From assembly GCF_024398015.1 (NCBI RefSeq), contig NZ_CP073747.1, positions 2,242,501 to 2,306,500 of the forward strand: a stretch of 64,000 nucleotides of DNA. Reading direction: 5' to 3'. This DNA is from Kordiimonas sp. SCSIO 12610. Its GTDB lineage: Bacteria > Pseudomonadota > Alphaproteobacteria > Sphingomonadales > Kordiimonadaceae. Below the pieces are notes generated by a model. It saw nothing but the letters and a program-made list of their open reading frames with translations. It had not been told where the DNA came from and did no database searches. Shown here piece by piece: positions 62,542-64,000 of the stretch. The translations under genes and the position numbers were made by a program. How positions within the stretch are numbered: position 1 is the stretch's first letter; every line of letters starts with the position of its first letter.

Positions 62542-64000
62542 TTACTGAACAGCACGGCAACGGCGATTACCGCGAGACGTGACCAAACATTCAGCAAGTT
62601 GCCCCCGACGGCGGAAACGATAGACATACTGGCCTGATGTTTCATCAATTGCTTCGTTTAAGTCTTCGACACGGTTGATATCAACACCGTTCATCGAAAT
62701 CAGAATATCACCCGGCGCCATCAATTGGTAACGTCCTGCAGGGGTGCGTGGGTTCACTTCTAAAACGACAACCCCTCGCAAAAACGGATTCAATTGAAGT
62801 TCATCGTTAAACCGTGGCGACATATTGCCGACTTTTACACCCTGAAACGGATGGCGACCATCAAGTTCTGAAATATTACGCTCTGGTACTTCTGGTGGCA
62901 ATGCAAGTGAGACATCGGCTTCCTCGAGGAAACCACCTTTCAAAACACCAAGTTTCACATTTTCACCTTGCTGCTTTGTCGCAATACGGAAATTCAAGCC
63001 GCCTTCATCAATGATTTCAACACCTTCGGCGGCTAAAATTACATCACCGATCGAAAGCCCAGCCTGTGCAGCAGGGCTTCCTGGGAAAATATCATCAATC
63101 AAAACCCCGCCCGGGCGGTCAAGGCCAAGGCTAGATGCCAGTTCGCTATTCACTGTTTGTCCTTGAATACCAAGCCATGGGCGGACTAACTGTCCCTCAT
63201 CAAGGGCGGCACGCAGTACTGATTTTACCATGTTTGCAGGTACAGCGAAGCCAATACCGTTGGAAGCGCCTGTGCGGCTATAAATCGCTGTATTAATGCC
63301 TAATAGCTCACCGTTAATACCAACAAGAGCCCCGCCCGAGTTGCCGGGATTTACCGCAGCATCGGTTTGAATAAAGAAACCGAAATCTGAAATGCCCTCT
63401 TGTGTCCGAGCGGTCGCAGACACAATACCGCTCGTAACCGTTTGGCCAACACCGAATGGGTTCCCTATCGCGAGCACTAAATCACCAACGAGTACAGTAT
63501 CAGAGTTAGAGAGCGATAAAGTGGAAAGCGCCTCTTCGCCAGTATCGATTTGAAGGATTGCCAGATCGGTTCTCGGGTCCGCGAGAACAATCTTGGCTTC
63601 AAATTCACGGCGGTCAGAAAGCACGACTGTGATTTCATCCGCCCCCTCGATCACATGATTATTTGTTACGATGACACCGTTAGCGCGTACGATAACACCA
63701 GACCCCAATGAGCCCTGTACCCGTTCCCTTGGTGCACCAAACGAATTATTACCGTCAAAGAAACGGCGAAATATCGGGTGATCATAAAGGGCGGAGCGCC
63801 GCGAGCGTACAATTTTTTTTGTGTAAATATTCACAACCGCCGGAGATGCGTTTCTAACCACTGGTGCATAGGATAGCTGTACCTGTTCGCGCGACTGCGG
63901 GACCGTCCGTGTATCAAAAGCTTGATCCTGCGCTGATAGCCCAGAGCCAAACACACTCGCACCAATCATCAAAATGCTAAAAATGCCTGTTATTTTATTC
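62542..64000 (-). CDS. Do/DegP-type periplasmic serine protease, 5' end outside window
   Basis: At least 476 residues. The frame continues in phase to the right edge (NKITGIFSILMIGASVFG), giving a hydrophobic signal core, so the true start is just beyond the window; a TTG at 63972 and ATG at 63969 are inside the signal peptide. Trypsin-like domain with catalytic His (VTNNHVIEGADE), Asp (RTDLAILQID) and Ser (NPGNSGGALVG), followed by PDZ1 (GGVLIDDIFPGSPAAQAGLSIGDVILAAEG) and a more divergent PDZ2 (LRGVVVLEVNPRTPAGRYQLMAPGDILISMNG). Length and two PDZ domains fit DegP/DegQ/HtrA proteins of envelope quality control. First gene seen of the operon ending in ATP12. Confidence 0.92.
   Translation of the reverse strand, partial: NKITGIFSILMIGASVFGSGLSAQDQAFDTRTVPQSREQVQLSYAPVVRNASPAVVNIYTKKIVRSRRSALYDHPIFRRFFDGNNSFGAPRERVQGSLGSGVIVRANGVIVTNNHVIEGADEITVVLSDRREFEAKIVLADPRTDLAILQIDTGEEALSTLSLSNSDTVLVGDLVLAIGNPFGVGQTVTSGIVSATARTQEGISDFGFFIQTDAAVNPGNSGGALVGINGELLGINTAIYSRTGASNGIGFAVPANMVKSVLRAALDEGQLVRPWLGIQGQTVNSELASSLGLDRPGGVLIDDIFPGSPAAQAGLSIGDVILAAEGVEIIDEGGLNFRIATKQQGENVKLGVLKGGFLEEADVSLALPPEVPERNISELDGRHPFQGVKVGNMSPRFNDELQLNPFLRGVVVLEVNPRTPAGRYQLMAPGDILISMNGVDINRVEDLNEAIDETSGQYVYRFRRRGQLAECLVTSRGNRRCRAVQ

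Noticed and set aside
1-64000. CRISPR arrays, insertion sequences, prophage or integrative elements
   Set aside because: No regularly spaced repeats, transposase, integrase or phage genes were seen; the gene order is mostly conserved alphaproteobacterial housekeeping.

Overview
The window looks like chromosomal DNA of an alphaproteobacterium. It carries several markers that are typical of, or largely confined to, that class: a DivK-PleD pair, a MipZ-type division ATPase, an ATP12-type F1 assembly chaperone, DUF1489 and DUF3572 proteins, and the conserved series gatCAB, ruvX, pyrB-pyrC, plsY-dprA-topA-rnr and rpmG-pleD-divK. Base composition is moderate, with some clearly AT-rich stretches such as 27.4-28.3 kb. 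A marine order such as Kordiimonadales is possible, but I cannot prove it from this sequence. I see no insertion sequence, prophage, CRISPR array or rRNA operon; one tRNA-Leu(GAG) is present.

Layout. 0-5 kb: the 5' part of ilvD, a coiled-coil lipoprotein, an exported metallo-beta-lactamase-fold protein and two paralogous periplasmic solute-binding-like proteins. 5-8.3 kb: gatC-gatA-gatB on the minus strand. 8.4-20 kb: a plus-strand housekeeping run (acetyltransferase, DUF3089 hydrolase, ruvX, pyrB, a degenerate dihydroorotase, plsY, dprA, topA, rnr). 20-22 kb: an exported animal-type heme peroxidase. 22-25 kb: signalling genes (Hpt plus pseudo-receiver protein, pleD, divK) around rpmG. 25-32 kb: DUF3572, HAD and dinB, then an ArsR regulator, a small exported cysteine protein, a diguanylate cyclase, RidA, a glycerophosphodiesterase and a FemAB-like protein. 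32-38.5 kb, minus strand: acetyltransferase, clpA, clpS, a phosphohexomutase, a DnaJ-domain protein and mipZ. 38.7-40.5 kb: a glucosaminidase and panC. 40.5-44.9 kb, minus strand: mgtE, a response regulator, DUF1489 and an exported M28 peptidase in a tightly overlapping operon. 45-48 kb: a flavoprotein and a PLP-dependent decarboxylase, divergent. 48-50 kb: tRNA-Leu, a stand-alone FliN-like domain and lipB.

50-57 kb is one long minus-strand operon: pccB, a run of small membrane genes including a TMEM175-type channel and a broken partial copy of it, pccA, argE, acylphosphatase and a PAS protein. The pccA reading frame is interrupted by a single in-frame TAA, which is the strongest anomaly in the window. 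57-64 kb is a minus-strand operon: a Do/DegP-type protease (its 5' end lies beyond the window), rarA, an RNase H-fold protein, crcB, an rluC-type pseudouridine synthase, a HAD phosphatase, a membrane protein and ATP12.

I did not find a clear-cut new defence or mobile system. The most unusual items are the interrupted pccA with potassium-channel-like genes embedded in its operon, the dihydroorotase homologue that has lost metal ligands, the Hpt/pseudo-receiver protein, the receiver protein with an unrecognised C-terminal domain in the mgtE operon, and the divergent flavoprotein/decarboxylase pair. All functions are inferred from sequence motifs recalled by eye; no database search was run.
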